From Ctenosaura bakeri (lineage: Eukaryota > Chordata > Lepidosauria > Squamata > Iguanidae), in contig CAOLHI010002130.1 in assembly GCA_948474755.1 (NCBI GenBank), positions 124,001 to 188,000 on the forward strand: 64,000 nucleotides of DNA, written 5' to 3'. The notes beneath the pieces are model-generated. The model saw nothing but the letters and a program-made list of their open reading frames with translations. It was not told the DNA's origin and searched no databases. A program made the translations under genes and the position numbers. Of this stretch, positions 36,426 to 48,040 are shown piece after piece; the first letter of the stretch is position 1; every line of letters begins with the position of its first letter.

Positions 36426-36599
36426 ATGTGGAAACTGTCACACTCAACTGGTTCTTGGAGTAAGCTTGCGTCCTGTACTGTTGCTCCAGTTCTTGCTCTT
36501 CATAATGCTCCTCTCCTTTCATTTAACAGGGTCAGGGGAAGAGATGCAATAATTGAATGGGCCACTTCCAGGCCATAGAGCACTAGTTGCCAACCAGCT

Positions 36600-36680
36600 G
36601 ACCATTATGGGGTAGCCAGTGTGGTACAGTTGTTCATGTGTTGGGTATGAAATCCACTGTGTGACCTTGGGGGGATGAGC
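36600..36680 (+). mobile_element. tRNA-derived SINE fragment
   Basis: GGGTAGCCAGTGTGGTACAG and CTGTGTGACCTTGGG resemble the SINE head and core at 22.9 kb; truncated. Confidence 0.4.
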
Positions 36681-36716
36681 CTGAGGATTACGTGTGGCAG
36701 AGAAGAGCCATGAGCT

Positions 36717-36820
36717 CTTTATTATTTAATTTTATTATTTATTATTTGTTTTATTTTATTTTACTATTATTTATTACTTTATTATTATGATATTTATTAT
36801 AATATTATTATTTATTATTG
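36717..36820. repeat. Degenerate (ATT)n-rich low-complexity tract
   Basis: A/T-only tract of ATT, TTTA and TATT units. Confidence 0.8.
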
Positions 36821-37639
36821 CATTACTGTCCATTAAGCTCAAGCAAGACCCTTTTAGCCTCCATGCAACCCTGTGAGGTAGAGTATGCTGAAATGGTGAT
36901 AGTTCTAATTTTTTCAAAGTAACACTTTCCCCACAACATTCTTAACACTTCCCATTTTCAAAATTAATTAAGATAAGTTCATTTAGATACAAGTCTAACT
37001 CCTCCAGCCCACTCCAGTACCTGCAACAGAGGACGAAGTACCATGAGCCAGCACTTGAACCATGTTATATTCCTCCTCCCACATTTGGTGAGGCCACATT
37101 ACTTCTGGGTACTCAAGTAACTAAAAGGTTACTTTTACAATGCAGAAGGATGAAAATGAGCCTTCGTTATGTTACACTTGCAAGGTAACCCATTTATATT
37201 CTGATGATTGCTAAAAGGAGTTAACAAAATGGTTAGTTATCTGTAACTAGTTATTCCAAGATCTCCTGCCTGTAACATGATTTCCCTTCCTTCCTATCCC
37301 AAGCAGATTAGAAACACACTGAAAGAAGAAAATAATAATCCATAAACCTGAAAAATGAGCCTGGTGGTAGCAATGTACCCATCAAGGCTGAACATTGGTG
37401 TTCACTTTAGTGGCTATAGTTACTGACAACTGGCTGGATCCTCTCCAGGCTTCTACTTCCATTTTGTTCAAAGAGAATAAATAATATTTCAGCAAACAAG
37501 AAACAACACAGGAAATCCTTTGGTATCTCAACCCTCAACAACTGCTCCTTCTGTTGCTTCTGGACATCCCAGTCTTGCTCTGAATTCATTTATCACCTTG
37601 GCCAGTATCCTTGGGCAGGGAATATGCTCTGGGCTTCTA

Positions 37640-37760
37640 TATGAACTTTAAAGGAGCTCTCCAAAGTGCTGAACGCTGTCCCTCAAATAGGTTTTGGCAT
37701 CTTGGATAACACTGAAAAGTCACATTCGAACCCAGAGTGGATTCATTACCCAATTAGCTG
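37640..37760. repeat. Family D repeat
   Basis: TTTAAAGGAGCTCTCCAAAG...TGCTGAAC...GGCATCTTGGATAACACTG...CCAGAGTGGATTC. Confidence 0.5.
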
Positions 37761-37839
37761 CCACTGTGCCATGGGGAGATCTTGAAGTACAGAAGATCCA
37801 GCAGGGTCAGATACTGAATGCATAGGGCTTGTAGGGAGG

Positions 37840-38264
37840 AGGGCTTCCAGAAGAGGCAACCAGGATGATCAAGGGCCAGAAAACCAAGCCCTATGAGGAA
37901 CAGCTTAGGGAGCTGGGTGTGTTTAGCTTAGGGAGGAGAAGACTGATGGGTGAGATGACAGCGATCTTTAAATATCTGAAGGGATGTCATAGAGAAAATG
38001 GAATAAACTAGTTGTCTGCTGTTCCCAAGCCTAGAACTGGAACTGGTGGGTTCTAATTGCAGTACAAGAAAAAAGAAATCCACCTAAACCTTAAGAAGAA
38101 CTTCCAGATGGTAAGAGCTGTTCAACAGTGGAATTGACTTCTTTAAAGATCTTTCAACAGAGGTTGGATGGTTATCTCTCAGGAGTGCTTTAGGTGTGTA
38201 TTCCTGCATGGCTAGATGGCCCTTAAGTTCTCTTCTGGCTCTTATCCTTATAGGATTCTATGAA
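37840..38264 (+). mobile_element. CR1 LINE 3' end
   Basis: CAACCAGGATGATCAAGGGC, CTATGAGGAACAGCTTAGGG, TTTAAATATCTGAAGGGATG and the tail CTTATAGGATTCTATGA. 5'-truncated, no open frame. Confidence 0.88.
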
Positions 38265-38267
38265 CTG

Positions 38268-38345
38268 TCTCCTAGGCTCAGCACCTTGGATAGCACCTTG
38301 GAAGTTCAGACAAAAACCTAGAGCTGATTCCCTTCCACCACTGCT
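38268..38345. repeat. Family D repeat fragment
   Basis: CTCAGCACCTTGGATAGCACCTTGGAAGTTC followed by AGAGCTGATTCCCTTCC; adjoins the CR1 tail. Confidence 0.4.
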
Positions 38346-39111
38346 TCTGAGGGTCTTTCAGAACCCTTCTGCTCAAGACACCTGAAACCAAAGGAGGTCC
38401 ACTTCAGTTCCTCTTGGTCTGTCTTGCTTCTTACTTAGCCTGTCTGGTCAACCTGAAGATACTGAAGCCCTTCTTTCAGAAGTAATCCCCACCCACCCAT
38501 TAGTTCTCAGGGACTGAAAAAGAGACCAATAGGAGGACAGCCTGGACAGCCACATCCTGATCATTTCAAAGCTGTCCCTACATTTGGGCTTCCTTTCACT
38601 CTTTTTCAATAGCTACCAAAGACTACGTTTCCACCAAACCCTCACTATTATATGGGACCTTAGAAATGAGAATTGGTCACCCTTGGAAAGATTGTGATCC
38701 ATTAAACTCGGTGAGTATGGGGTTACTTAGGAGTCAGCAAAATCAGCCTAGTGAGCTGGAGGGATCCACCACCCTAGAGCTCTCTTTTTTGGGGGGCATT
38801 TCGGTTGAAGCGCTAGCCAACGCAACTTTGCCTTAGGATAGGGGACCTTCATATACCTTTCTTGGGGGAAAAGAGGCGGGGGAACTAGATCTGCAGGAGA
38901 TTCGCATCCTTTTGGGCAGCGGACTGAGAAGGGACCTATGAAAGACGCGGGGAGGGAGGAAGCTTCCGAGCGATCTTGATCGCGTTTAAAGGCTGCGCTC
39001 GTCTGCGGAGAGCGCAGCGCTTGGTAGCTGAAGCCCCGACTGTGGACTTTAATTCAGTCTGCTTTCTTCTCTCTTCTCCCTTTCTCGAGGACAGATCCTT
39101 TCTTGCGGGCA

Positions 39112-39141
39112 GATCCTATGCGAGGAAATACGCATAGGATC
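39112..39141. repeat. Perfect 11-bp hairpin, 8-nt loop
   Basis: GATCCTATGCG (39112-39122) and CGCATAGGATC (39131-39141). Confidence 0.8.
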
Positions 39142-40439
39142 AGGCTGGAGGGTCCTCCCGGCTTCGAAACTAAAACACAGGCAAGGAGATGAAGAAAACA
39201 CTCAGCGGGATTTCCTCTGAGGCAGAGCACCGAGGAGACTCCATCGTTTATCCTTCTGCTCCAAGGTGTGAGATGAAGGAGCGATCCTGCCCAGGGGGAA
39301 ATCCTAAAGGATCTAGGCCTTTCCTAGCCGTTTATCCCCGCTCACCTCTTAAGCACCAAGGGGACGCCAGGGTGGGCGTGGGTTCCCTTATAAGGGCTTG
39401 CATTTCTTCGATCTGTCTGGACACCCAAGAGCGAACACGATTTTCCCTTCCCTCTGCAAAAAAAATCACTCGCAGTCCGGGCACGGCTTCAAACTAACTG
39501 TGTTTAAAAATTGGGGAATCAAGAGTCCATCACCCGCTTTGTATCACCGGAATTTCTCTCTTTTTAGATCAAAACCTAAACCCCTTAAAAAAATATTGAA
39601 GAGCAGACAGGCTGCGGATGGGCGACGGATCTCGACTAGACCAGTGCGCCCTAGGCGCACATCTTTACGGAAATCCAGGGACCTGGTGGAGCTTGTGCCT
39701 GCGATCCTATGTGCTTTTTACTCTAGGGAGAAAGCTCCCTTAGGCTCAGTTGTGTTTAACTACCTAGTACACGCGCCTGGCTAGGATCGGGCTGCCTCTA
39801 TACTATTATTCATATGTGCGTTTTCAGAGTGACAGTTGAGTGTTACCAGAACACGCGGGAGATGGGCAGGGAGGTAAACAGATAACACTTACAAGAGAGA
39901 TAAGAAATTGCCACAAAGATGATGTTGCAAGCACAAGGGAGAGATCCTTATTTGGGGAGGGGAAAAAAAAATACTTCCTGGATCTCCGAATGGCTGAACG
40001 ATTACCTACGTTTCCTTGAGAGTAAGTCCAATAGCTCGGCCCTCAGTACGGTTTCTCGGAAGCAAGTACCGCCGCGATCCGCAGGATTTACGGCCAAGGC
40101 TAAAGAGGCCGCAGAGTTTGTAGCCTCAGGCTCATAAGATCACAGTTGTCAATAATCTTTTTTAAAAAAATCCAAATTTTTGGCAAAATGATATAAGACA
40201 AGTCTAGTGATTTTGATTTTACATTTTTAAGATTGCCAACCCTGGGAAAAGGGAGGATGGATCGCTCTTCATTTGTGCATGGATTTTCGGGGGAAAGAAG
40301 TGAGTGGGCATTCCTCATATATCTCTATTCTATATCCCGCTTGCATTGAAGTTCCGCGCAGATCCGCGAAACTGACTCGCGGGGAAACTCGTGGGAGTTT
40401 GAGAAAAGGAACAGCAGCTGGAAACTGCTGGACTCATCA

Positions 40440-40462
40440 GGAAGGAAGGAAGGAAGGAAGGA
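40440..40462. repeat. (GGAA)n microsatellite, short
   Basis: About five GGAA units. Confidence 0.85.
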
Positions 40463-40931
40463 CGAAATAACTTCTCCAAACCATATGTGCTTGGCCCACT
40501 GGAGAAGAAAATCCCATTGAGCTGCAACTGACTCTCGAGTAACCTCGTTGAACGCCCTGGCTTGGGTCTACAGCGTCCTCCCATGCATTTAGCCTTGCGA
40601 TCCAAATGTGCCGGCTCAAAAGCATGGACCATGCGCCTCCCTCCCCGCCTGGAAACATTGCCAAAAATGTGTTTCGTTGGGGGGCACAATCCAAACTTCC
40701 CTGGTCCCGTGCCATCGCCCTGGAGCCCCCTCGTTCCTCTGTTGCGAAAAAAGTAACAGCTCGGGCCCCCCAATATTTAAGGTGGGAGGAGCGGCTCGGT
40801 GTTGGAAAGCAAGTTGTTACTCATTTCTCTGCAAAATACTTTCCTCCCTCCCTTACCATTCAAAGGTCCTTCGATATGAAGACTCCGGCCGCGCTTGGAA
40901 GCCCCCCCCGTCTTCAGAGGCGCTTCCTGGA

Positions 40932-41140
40932 GTCTAAGTGTGCAAGCTATTGCATGATCTTGGTAGCTAAGCTGGGTCAGCTCTGGGGAGTCCTTGGATG
41001 GGAGACCGCCAAAGAATACCGGGGGTTGGAGGCTTTTTGTGTCAGAGGCAGGCAATTGACGGCAAGCCTCCTCGGACTGTTCTTTGCCTAAGAAAACTAA
41101 AGGGATCACCACGGGTCGACCTGAAGGCGTCGACACACGC
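40932..41140 (+). mobile_element. 5S-rRNA-derived SINE
   Basis: The head follows 5S rRNA: TAGCTAAGCTGGGTC (A-box region), an intermediate-element-like block, and TGGATGGGAGACCGCC, identical to the 5S C-box region, then AATACCGGG. About 16 nt of the 5S 5' half are missing compared with vertebrate 5S. The body then leaves 5S for a SINE tail (GAGGCAGGCAATTGACGG...GGGATCACCACGGGTCGACC) ending near CGACACACGC. The internal Pol III promoter looks largely kept; activity is untested. It is not a functional 5S gene. Confidence 0.82.
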
Positions 41141-41536
41141 GCGCTCGCGCATTCACACGTGCATAAGACAGAGGACAGACAGCCTTTCTAATTCTGGAGA
41201 GCAATCGCTGCCTTCCCATTTCTAACTGCTTGATTATTTAGGACATTTCCCAGCGATCGCGCCCGGGGAAGAACAACTGCATCGGCGTCTCGGTGATCCA
41301 ATTTTGCCAGCTCATCTGGAGGGAGGGTTAACCCTCCTCTTGCTAGTCTCGCGCGGGGGGGACATGCTCGAGCCCCCCCGTTCTGGGGTCCCCGGGCTTC
41401 CTTTCTGCCTGGACGTGGCCCCGCGCTGCCGAAGCAAGACTCTGCCCCGAGGAGAACGCGTTCGCCCGCACGCCTCTCGTTACTCTTTTTGGGTGGGAGA
41501 AAACGCTACGCTCCGGCGTTTTGCAAAAGGAAAGCG

Positions 41537-41687
41537 AAATCTTACCGCACTAGACTGTTATAGCGCTATTATTCCACGTGCAACATCCTATGGAATCTAG
41601 GGCTTTGCAGTAACTGCAAACCCCAGGATTCTATAGGATGTTGCACGTGGAATAATAGCGCTATAACAGTCTAGTGCGGAAATAGGT
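41537..41687. mobile_element. Palindromic MITE, copy F
   Basis: About 151 bp. Both arms carry CCACGTGCAAC where the other copies have CCACTTTCAAC, creating CACGTG in each arm. Left terminus decayed (TTACCGCACTAGACTG). Confidence 0.9.
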
Positions 41688-42188
41688 TTGCGTCCGCTGG
41701 CACCTCGATCGCGGACACGGGGAGTAGTAAGTCTGGGGTGGAAGAGAGCCGGGAGCGCGCATCGCAAAAGGTCCAGAAACCGAACGTGGAGGAACCGGAG
41801 CGGGCGAAATTCTTCGAAAGTGGGCTGCGATTTCGTGGGGGGAGGGGGCGGCGCGCGGAAACCGCCGCGAGAGCGTTCACACGGGCTGAACCCTTTGATT
41901 CGGAGCGCGTCCTTAAGGAGAGGGTGCGAAAAAGAGAGAAACAGGGGCTGGGATGCTGCCATTAGCCCAAACTATTGTAAACTCATCGCATCTGTTGTTG
42001 GACGGGGAGTCCCCACGATCGGTAAACCACATTGAGGCGACCACGAGCTACCGAGAGCATTCAGGCCCACGCGTGTTTGGTCGGATCGACCCCTCTCCGT
42101 CCTAAAACTCAGAACTCTCCTCTGCGAGATCCGTTTTCCTTGGAACCAGACACTTCATCCGATACCGGAACGGCTGCTCCACCTTGTC

Positions 42189-42349
42189 TCGTCTTTCCGC
42201 ACTAGACTATTATAGTGCTGCTATTCCACTTTCAACATCCCATGGAATCCTGAGGTCTGCAGTTTGGGGAAGGGTCCAAAAACCTCAGGATTCCATAGGA
42301 TGTTGAAAGTGGAATAATAGCGCTATAACAGTCTAGTGCGGAAATGGCT
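42189..42349. mobile_element. Palindromic MITE, copy G
   Basis: About 161 bp. The arms share CCTGAGGT/ACCTCAGG in place of CCTGGGGT. The right end GCGGAAATGGCT is nearly intact. Confidence 0.9.
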
Positions 42350-42598
42350 TCAGTTTGACGGCGAGAGACAGCACGCTCGTAACTCTCGAGCCATACTTTT
42401 AGAGGTCCCGGTCACCCGCCTTGTCAAGCCTTTCCTCCTCTCCCTCCTTCCTTCCTTTAAAAAGGGAGAGGATCGGGGGAGGCGGCTGACTCCCCTTCCC
42501 GACTCTACGCCGAGTTGAAAACCCGGCCGAAATGGGTTAAGCCTTACTTCGGAGTCACGCTGTTCGGATCCGGAGCCTAGGGTGTAAAGTACACCCTT

Positions 42599-42645
42599 GG
42601 AAGGAAGGAAGGAAGGAAGGAAGGAAGGAAGGAAGGAAGGAAGGA
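42599..42645. repeat. (GGAA)n microsatellite
   Basis: About 11 uninterrupted units. Confidence 0.95.
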
Positions 42646-42659
42646 ACTCTGTAACTGAT

Positions 42660-42875
42660 GAGAGATTGATGAGTCACCTTTATAGACCATCTTTCCTCCA
42701 ATTAACTCAGGGCAACATTCGCCCCTCTCTTCTGCGCTGCGTCCTTACAACAACCTTGTGAGGTAGGACAGACTAGGACAGACCAACTGGCCACTTAGGG
42801 AGTTTTCATAGCTCCGTGGGAATCAAAACCCCACCTCTTGATGGCCCCTTCTGCCACACAGACTGATTGGAAAGA
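42660..42875 (-). mobile_element. SINE/LINE-derived repeat fragment
   Basis: CCTTACAACAACCTTGTGAGG with downstream AATCAAAACCCCACCTCTTG resembles a common reptile CORE-type repeat in degenerate form. Confidence 0.4.
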
Positions 42876-43890
42876 GCGAAAAATGAGGAATTCTTTTTTT
42901 TTTCCTACTCTGGGGTTGGGTAGTGTTGACAGGTTTTTAAAACAGCAATAATGGACAGGGGAACTTCCTGACACGAAGAGTTGACAACCAGCGAACAGCT
43001 ATCCACAAGCTGTTGTTCTGCCCAAAGACCAAATAAACCTATTGATTCCAGTCCACTAAACCAGACTTGTCTCTGTAAGGCTAACATACTGGCTGCTTTC
43101 ATAAATTGCACCATGCATGTATTTCTGTCTTGATGGAGGGCCCCTATCCCAAAATGTGGGATTAGTGGGCATCTCAGTCTGTATAAAAGGAAAAGCCTTC
43201 CAACCTTCTAGGAAAAGATATCCCTTATAAGAAGGCACAGCTGACATCCCTAAAGTTGGGAGAAAATGCACATGGATTGAGTGTGAATCCAAACATTTGA
43301 GCATGTGGCAGAGCTCATTCCAGCTGGCCTGGACAGCAAACCTCCAAGTTTTCCTTTGCAAAGGTGACAAGATGCTCCCTGAGCATCCCTGTTGCCCAAA
43401 CGAGCTGACAAGAAAATCCTGCTTTGTTCACTGGGACAAAAGTAGCAAAAGAGGTGGCTTCTTTAGATCAGGTTGCTCTGGTAAGCTTCATCCCGGGATA
43501 GTGGAGAGCAAAAGGAGATAATCAGGCACCAAGAATCTGAATCAAGTGTTCTGTCTGCATTGTGGTATGGAGAAGAGGAGGAGGCCAGAGATCATCAGAG
43601 ACTGATAAAAAGGGTGGTAATAGGTGGGACAAGATAAAAGAGGGATGCTCTCTCAGTCCCCAGATTATTAGAAAAAGCCATAGGCAGGTCCTTTTAGGTG
43701 AAGTCACCAAAAATTTGGGTATTTAGCACACCCTCCATGTTCTTTTAGATGAGGAAGAGGATGCGGGATGTGAATAAGACCCCTGCAGAAATCCGCATTT
43801 TCTCTAAAATATCCTCTATCTTGCAACACTGCTGTTATTACTTGCAAAACTAGGGGTGGGGGTGTCCAGAATGAAAACAGCCACAAGGAC
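42876..43890. other. Intergenic, nothing recognised
   Basis: No gene or repeat identified. Confidence 0.4.
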
Positions 43891-43892
43891 TA

Positions 43893-43950
<58 letters not shown>

Positions 43951-44030
43951 TTTATTTCTATCCCGCCTCTCCCAATGGATCGAGGCGGCATTACAAAAAT
44001 ATAAAAATACATTAAAGGGAGAAAGGGCAC
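43891..44030 (-). repeat. LINE 3' tail with (ATA)n, reverse
   Basis: About 60 bp of ATA units followed by TTTATTTCTATCCCGCC and ATGGATCGAGGCGGC, the reverse complement of the L2-like tail. Confidence 0.65.
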
Positions 44031-44185
44031 ACCACTAAATGGGGAGGGGCTCCGATTCTACGCAGTTTGCACAAGAGTAAGCTTTACTGAGAAAGACAAC
44101 ATGTGCTTCAAAGTAAAGGTTTGTGCCCTTGAGCAATTACTTTCCTTTCAAGAGAAATAAAAGGCATGGATGATATTAAGTCTCT

Positions 44186-44387
44186 AGCCATTTCCACACT
44201 GCACTCTTATAGTAGTATTATTCCACTTTCAACATCTTATGGAATCCTGGGTTTTGCAGTTTAGGGAGGGGCATTTAGAATTCTCAGCCAGATTGCTCTT
44301 TGGCCTCAGTAAACTACAAACCCCAGAATTCCATAGAATGTTGAAAGTGGAATAATAGCACTATAAAAGTGTTGTGTAGAAATAGTC
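44186..44387. mobile_element. Palindromic MITE, copy H (asymmetric-centre subfamily)
   Basis: About 202 bp with AGCCATTTCCACACTGC at the left. TCT flanks both ends (44183-44185 and 44388-44390), compatible with a 3-bp duplication. The centre has AGAATTCTCAGCCAG and GCCTCAGTAAACTAC. Confidence 0.87.
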
Positions 44388-44390
44388 TCT

Positions 44391-47300
44391 CTCTACCCAG
44401 AAGTAAGTAACAATTTTCTCAGGGAGCGAAGGATTACCTCATCCTGAAAGGTTTGCTTTGGCTTCTCCTGCAACATACATCTGCATTGTACATATGCCTT
44501 CCAAAAGATTTCTGTGTGCATTTCACGCAGGTGCAAATCTGAGGAACATGCCCGGTGTGATGCAGTGAGTAAATATTTGTGAAGGAGCAACAAGAATACA
44601 TAGAAGGGAGGCCTGAGATTAAATGAGGTGACCAGGTCTTCAGCCTCCTAAACTTAAACAGAAGGATCACTTCTTTCAAAATTAGCAGCCCTAGGTGGGA
44701 TGTGGCGTTGATCTCCTCTGAGCTACAATGCCAAGACCAAAGCATCTGAGAAGCCCAGAGAGCTGCAGCTGCAAGGGGGTGGCACAGCTTTAAGCCACAA
44801 AAGGAAGAGATGCAATTGTAGGAATTAAACCCAGTGGGAATAGAACATATGCCAAAGCTCGGAGCTCCACGAAGACATGCTCAGGCCTAAAGCTACAGCA
44901 AGTTAAATTAAGCTAAACAGCTTTGGAAAAATAATGTGCATTATTCTAAGAACTGTTAGGGGCAGTACTTTGTGTACCCTTTTTTTTTTGTATTAAAAAA
45001 ACATATAATACAACATCTGAGATGCCAAACTGCAGGTTACTTATGTTATGCCTTGCCCAAACCCCATCAATGTGCCTTGAACTTCAGTGAGTCTGAACAT
45101 AGCTATTCCAGCAAAGCAATGTGAAGTGGGGTGGGGTGGGGTGGTGGTGATGGATTTGCATGGTCCTCTCTGAAACAAACCTCGCCTTCTCCTAGGATCC
45201 AAAAACACAGCCTTCAAGGTTTTGGGTTACACATCTCCAGACTGCTGCCTTGTTTGCAGACCTACTCATAATAGCAAGAAAAGTCACCATCCCCGCTGTT
45301 TTAAATGACACCAACAATCCATAAATGAAGAAGGTGACTGAATAACATAGATATATTTCTTGGTATCTGTCCTGGTTTGTTTGGAAGCAGGGAGCAGCAG
45401 TGGAACATGCCTTCTCTTCCTTGAAAACTTTGTCCTGTGTTCTCCCCCTTGATCTTTGAGTCAGAATACTCTTTCCTGTTTTTCCACTTGCTCTTTTTCT
45501 TTTTTTTTCTTTGTTGGCCTCAGGTTAGAAATCAAAATATGAATGGAAGGCAATTCCCATATTCATAAGCCTCTGGAGCTTTCACTTTTTTTAAAAAAAG
45601 GGGGAGAAAGGGGAGGGGAGAATTATATACACACTACACCATTCTTCTGAACGGAAGGTGCTGTTCCAGTGCCAATGTAAGGTCCATGCAGTGCAGATCC
45701 TAATAGAGACCTGGGTTAACACTTTGTGGCAGCGACAGGGGATGGTAGGAAGAGAGACTTTCCTGCCCTGAACACATCTGGGGTGGGGAAAGGCCCAAAT
45801 ATGGGCAACAGGGGTGCAACTTTTGGCCAAAGGTTCAAACACTGAAAGCAAAGGAAGGCAGACTGGGGAGCCCTGTTATCTTTATAGGAGCAGATGGCTT
45901 TTTTCTGATTGGCCCATGGCAGGCAATTTACCCACCGCTTACACATTAACCTGCTTGGAGAGAACGGCAGGGATGCCGCCTATAGAGCCCGCCTGGGCTA
46001 TCAGAAGGTCAAGTGCTAAAGGACATGTGTGCCTTTCAGGAGTAGAAGGTGGTGGGGGGGCTGGGTGTTTGCTAAAGCAAACCGAGATAGACACTTGATC
46101 CTGCACACCGTGGTGTGTTTTTTCAGCAGCTCTAACTAAGGCAATTCTAAATGCTCTGGGGAGGGGGAGCTCTGCTGCTGTATGCTCTGGACGTGGTTGT
46201 ACTACAGCACCCATTAGCTAAAGCAAGAAGGAGAATGGGAGTTGCAGTCCAAGAACATCTGGAAGGCCACGGTTGCTTATACCTCCTGCTTTCTTCCCTG
46301 GAAAGACTGCAAGGTTTAAGGAGGTTTTCTAAGGTCACTGGGTCCATGATGCTCACACACACACAAGCCTGACCCACAAAGAACAGTAAGGAGGAGAGGC
46401 AGCTCCACAGCTCAGCTTCGCCTTTTAGTGCCACAACTTTTTTCTCCCCCAAAAGCATCTGATGACCTTTGCTCTCTCACTCAGCATCCATTTTTAAGAG
46501 CAGCACCTTGTAAACTTCCACAGGCCACAGCCTGCTTGTAAATCAAATCACAGGCCAGTTCTCCACCGTTCCTTAGGTCTCTCCCACTTCTTATTTCTCC
46601 CCCCACCACAAGAAATCTTCCCTCTGGGATTATGAAACAGGGCAACAAATTATTTGTCACTCCCTACTGCGGCCTGTTCCAAAGGATATCTTTTCTCCCT
46701 CCTCTGAAACTAAGCTAGTGGAAGCCCAAATTGCTGGAAATCAGTGTTCAGCACATACAAGGAGGACTCTAGTAACTCAAAAGTGAATCCGTTTCACTCT
46801 CAGATCCCACTGCTGCAGTTTATGGGAAGATCACTGTGCTGATCAAGTTTATGGAGGTTTGGGGCAGGGAGAAAGGAAAGGTCCCAACAGATTCAGTCCC
46901 TGTATTCATAAAATAGAATACTTTTCAGACTTTATCACTATTCTGATTGCCTTCTCTACAGAAGAGGCCAGTATTTGCAGGCCTATTTGTTGGTAATAGG
47001 TTGCCTTCTTCTCCTAATTTAAGTTTACAGGAAAAATTTAGGCTAGCAAAGCACACTCCAAATTCATGAAACAAATAATCTCCTCCCACCTCTCAGTCCC
47101 AGATAACGGAACAGGCACAGGGATTGGAGGAAGAACCCTGTAGGCTAAAACCCGGTATCATGCTAGCCTGGTGGAATTTTAAACACATTTTTTAAAAATG
47201 CTTTTTGCAAGCCATTTTTTTTTTTTGGCAGGGGGGGAGGGTACCAGCTGATCTCAACACAATTTGCCATGTGCCATAGGGACAACCATTCCAACAAACC

Positions 47301-48017
47301 AGGGCAAAAATTATCCTCCTCACCAAAGCTTGGGCCTGCAGAATTAGTTTTCTATTCTTTTTGCTGCTCCTAATGCCAACGAAGACATATAGAAGAAAAA
47401 GCAAATCAAAGGCCATACCCACTCTTACTACACACTAGCATGCCCAGATCTGGTTTCTTAGCTCCAGAAAAATAATGTCTTAATGCCATAAACCAACCAT
47501 TTTTGGGGGGATGGGCTTTGTACACTTTCTGAGTTTTTACTGCAAAATTCTCATCTAAGGCTGATAATTGAAAAAAATTGAGACTGAAAAAAAAAAACCC
47601 CTACCACCATCTTTTTCACCTACTTATAAAGAAAGGCTAATAATGTCATGGAGTATTTTCCACCTTGCTCCTGTCCTAAATAGCTCTCCATATACCTGCC
47701 ACATACCTCCCCATATACCTGTGCTATTCCTACCCATCTTAGCCATAGTTAAGATATATACAGAACACCCTGTCTCAACACGCTCCAAAACACTATGGTC
47801 AGGCGTGTTGCTTGACTTTTTAAAAAGCTACAAACTAACGAAACGCAGTACAGAATCAGAAATGCAGTTTATTCTTTCTTTTCGATATAACCAGAGAGTT
47901 GGAGGGGGGGGGGATGAAAGAAAAACACATGAGGAACATCACACAGGATTAGTTTGTAGCTGGAGATATAAATCAATTTTGCACAGCAAAATATGTAAAG
48001 GGGACAACGAGTAACTG
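44391..48017. other. Repeat-poor sequence downstream of MAF; may include further 3' UTR
   Basis: Only a foldback fragment near 46195-46290 (GGGAGTTGCAGTCCAAGAAC) and a short GGGGT array at 45126-45147 were recognised. A 148-codon open frame on the plus strand at 47568-48014 has no known domain and is probably chance. Confidence 0.4.
46195..46292. mobile_element. Foldback element fragment (CTGGAGGGCCAC type)
   Basis: GGGAGTTGCAGTCCAAGAAC and ATCTGGAAGGCCACGG. Confidence 0.5.
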
Positions 48018-48034
48018 ACAAGATTTTTTTATAT

Positions 48035-48040
48035 TTATTG
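48035..48040 (-). terminator. Candidate MAF polyadenylation signal
   Basis: AATAAA on the minus strand (TTTATT on plus), with T/G-rich sequence 20-40 bases further on. It would give a 3' UTR of about 2.3 kb. Alternative hexamers exist, so this is a candidate only. Confidence 0.35.

Larger units (their letters stand above)
38860..42520. promoter_or_regulatory. GC/CpG-richer region, possible CpG island or lncRNA start region
   Basis: CpG dinucleotides are frequent, particularly 41100-41530 and 41690-42200, against an AT-rich surround. No protein gene is evident: the open frames here have no recognisable domain, and several run over the 5S-SINE or the MITEs. It lies 8-11 kb past the MAF stop. 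It could be a distal regulatory island, a lncRNA promoter or an old gene remnant. Confidence 0.35.

Noticed and set aside
40932..41040. Functional 5S rRNA gene
   Set aside because: The 5' half is deleted and substituted and the sequence continues into a SINE tail; no terminator T-run at the proper place.
40606..41091. 161-codon plus-strand frame in the GC-rich patch
   Set aside because: Its second half reads through the 5S-derived SINE and it shows no domain.
47568..48014. 148-codon plus-strand frame downstream of MAF
   Set aside because: Long for AT-rich DNA, but no recognisable domain or coding bias, and it lies opposite the probable 3' UTR end. Kept only as a note.
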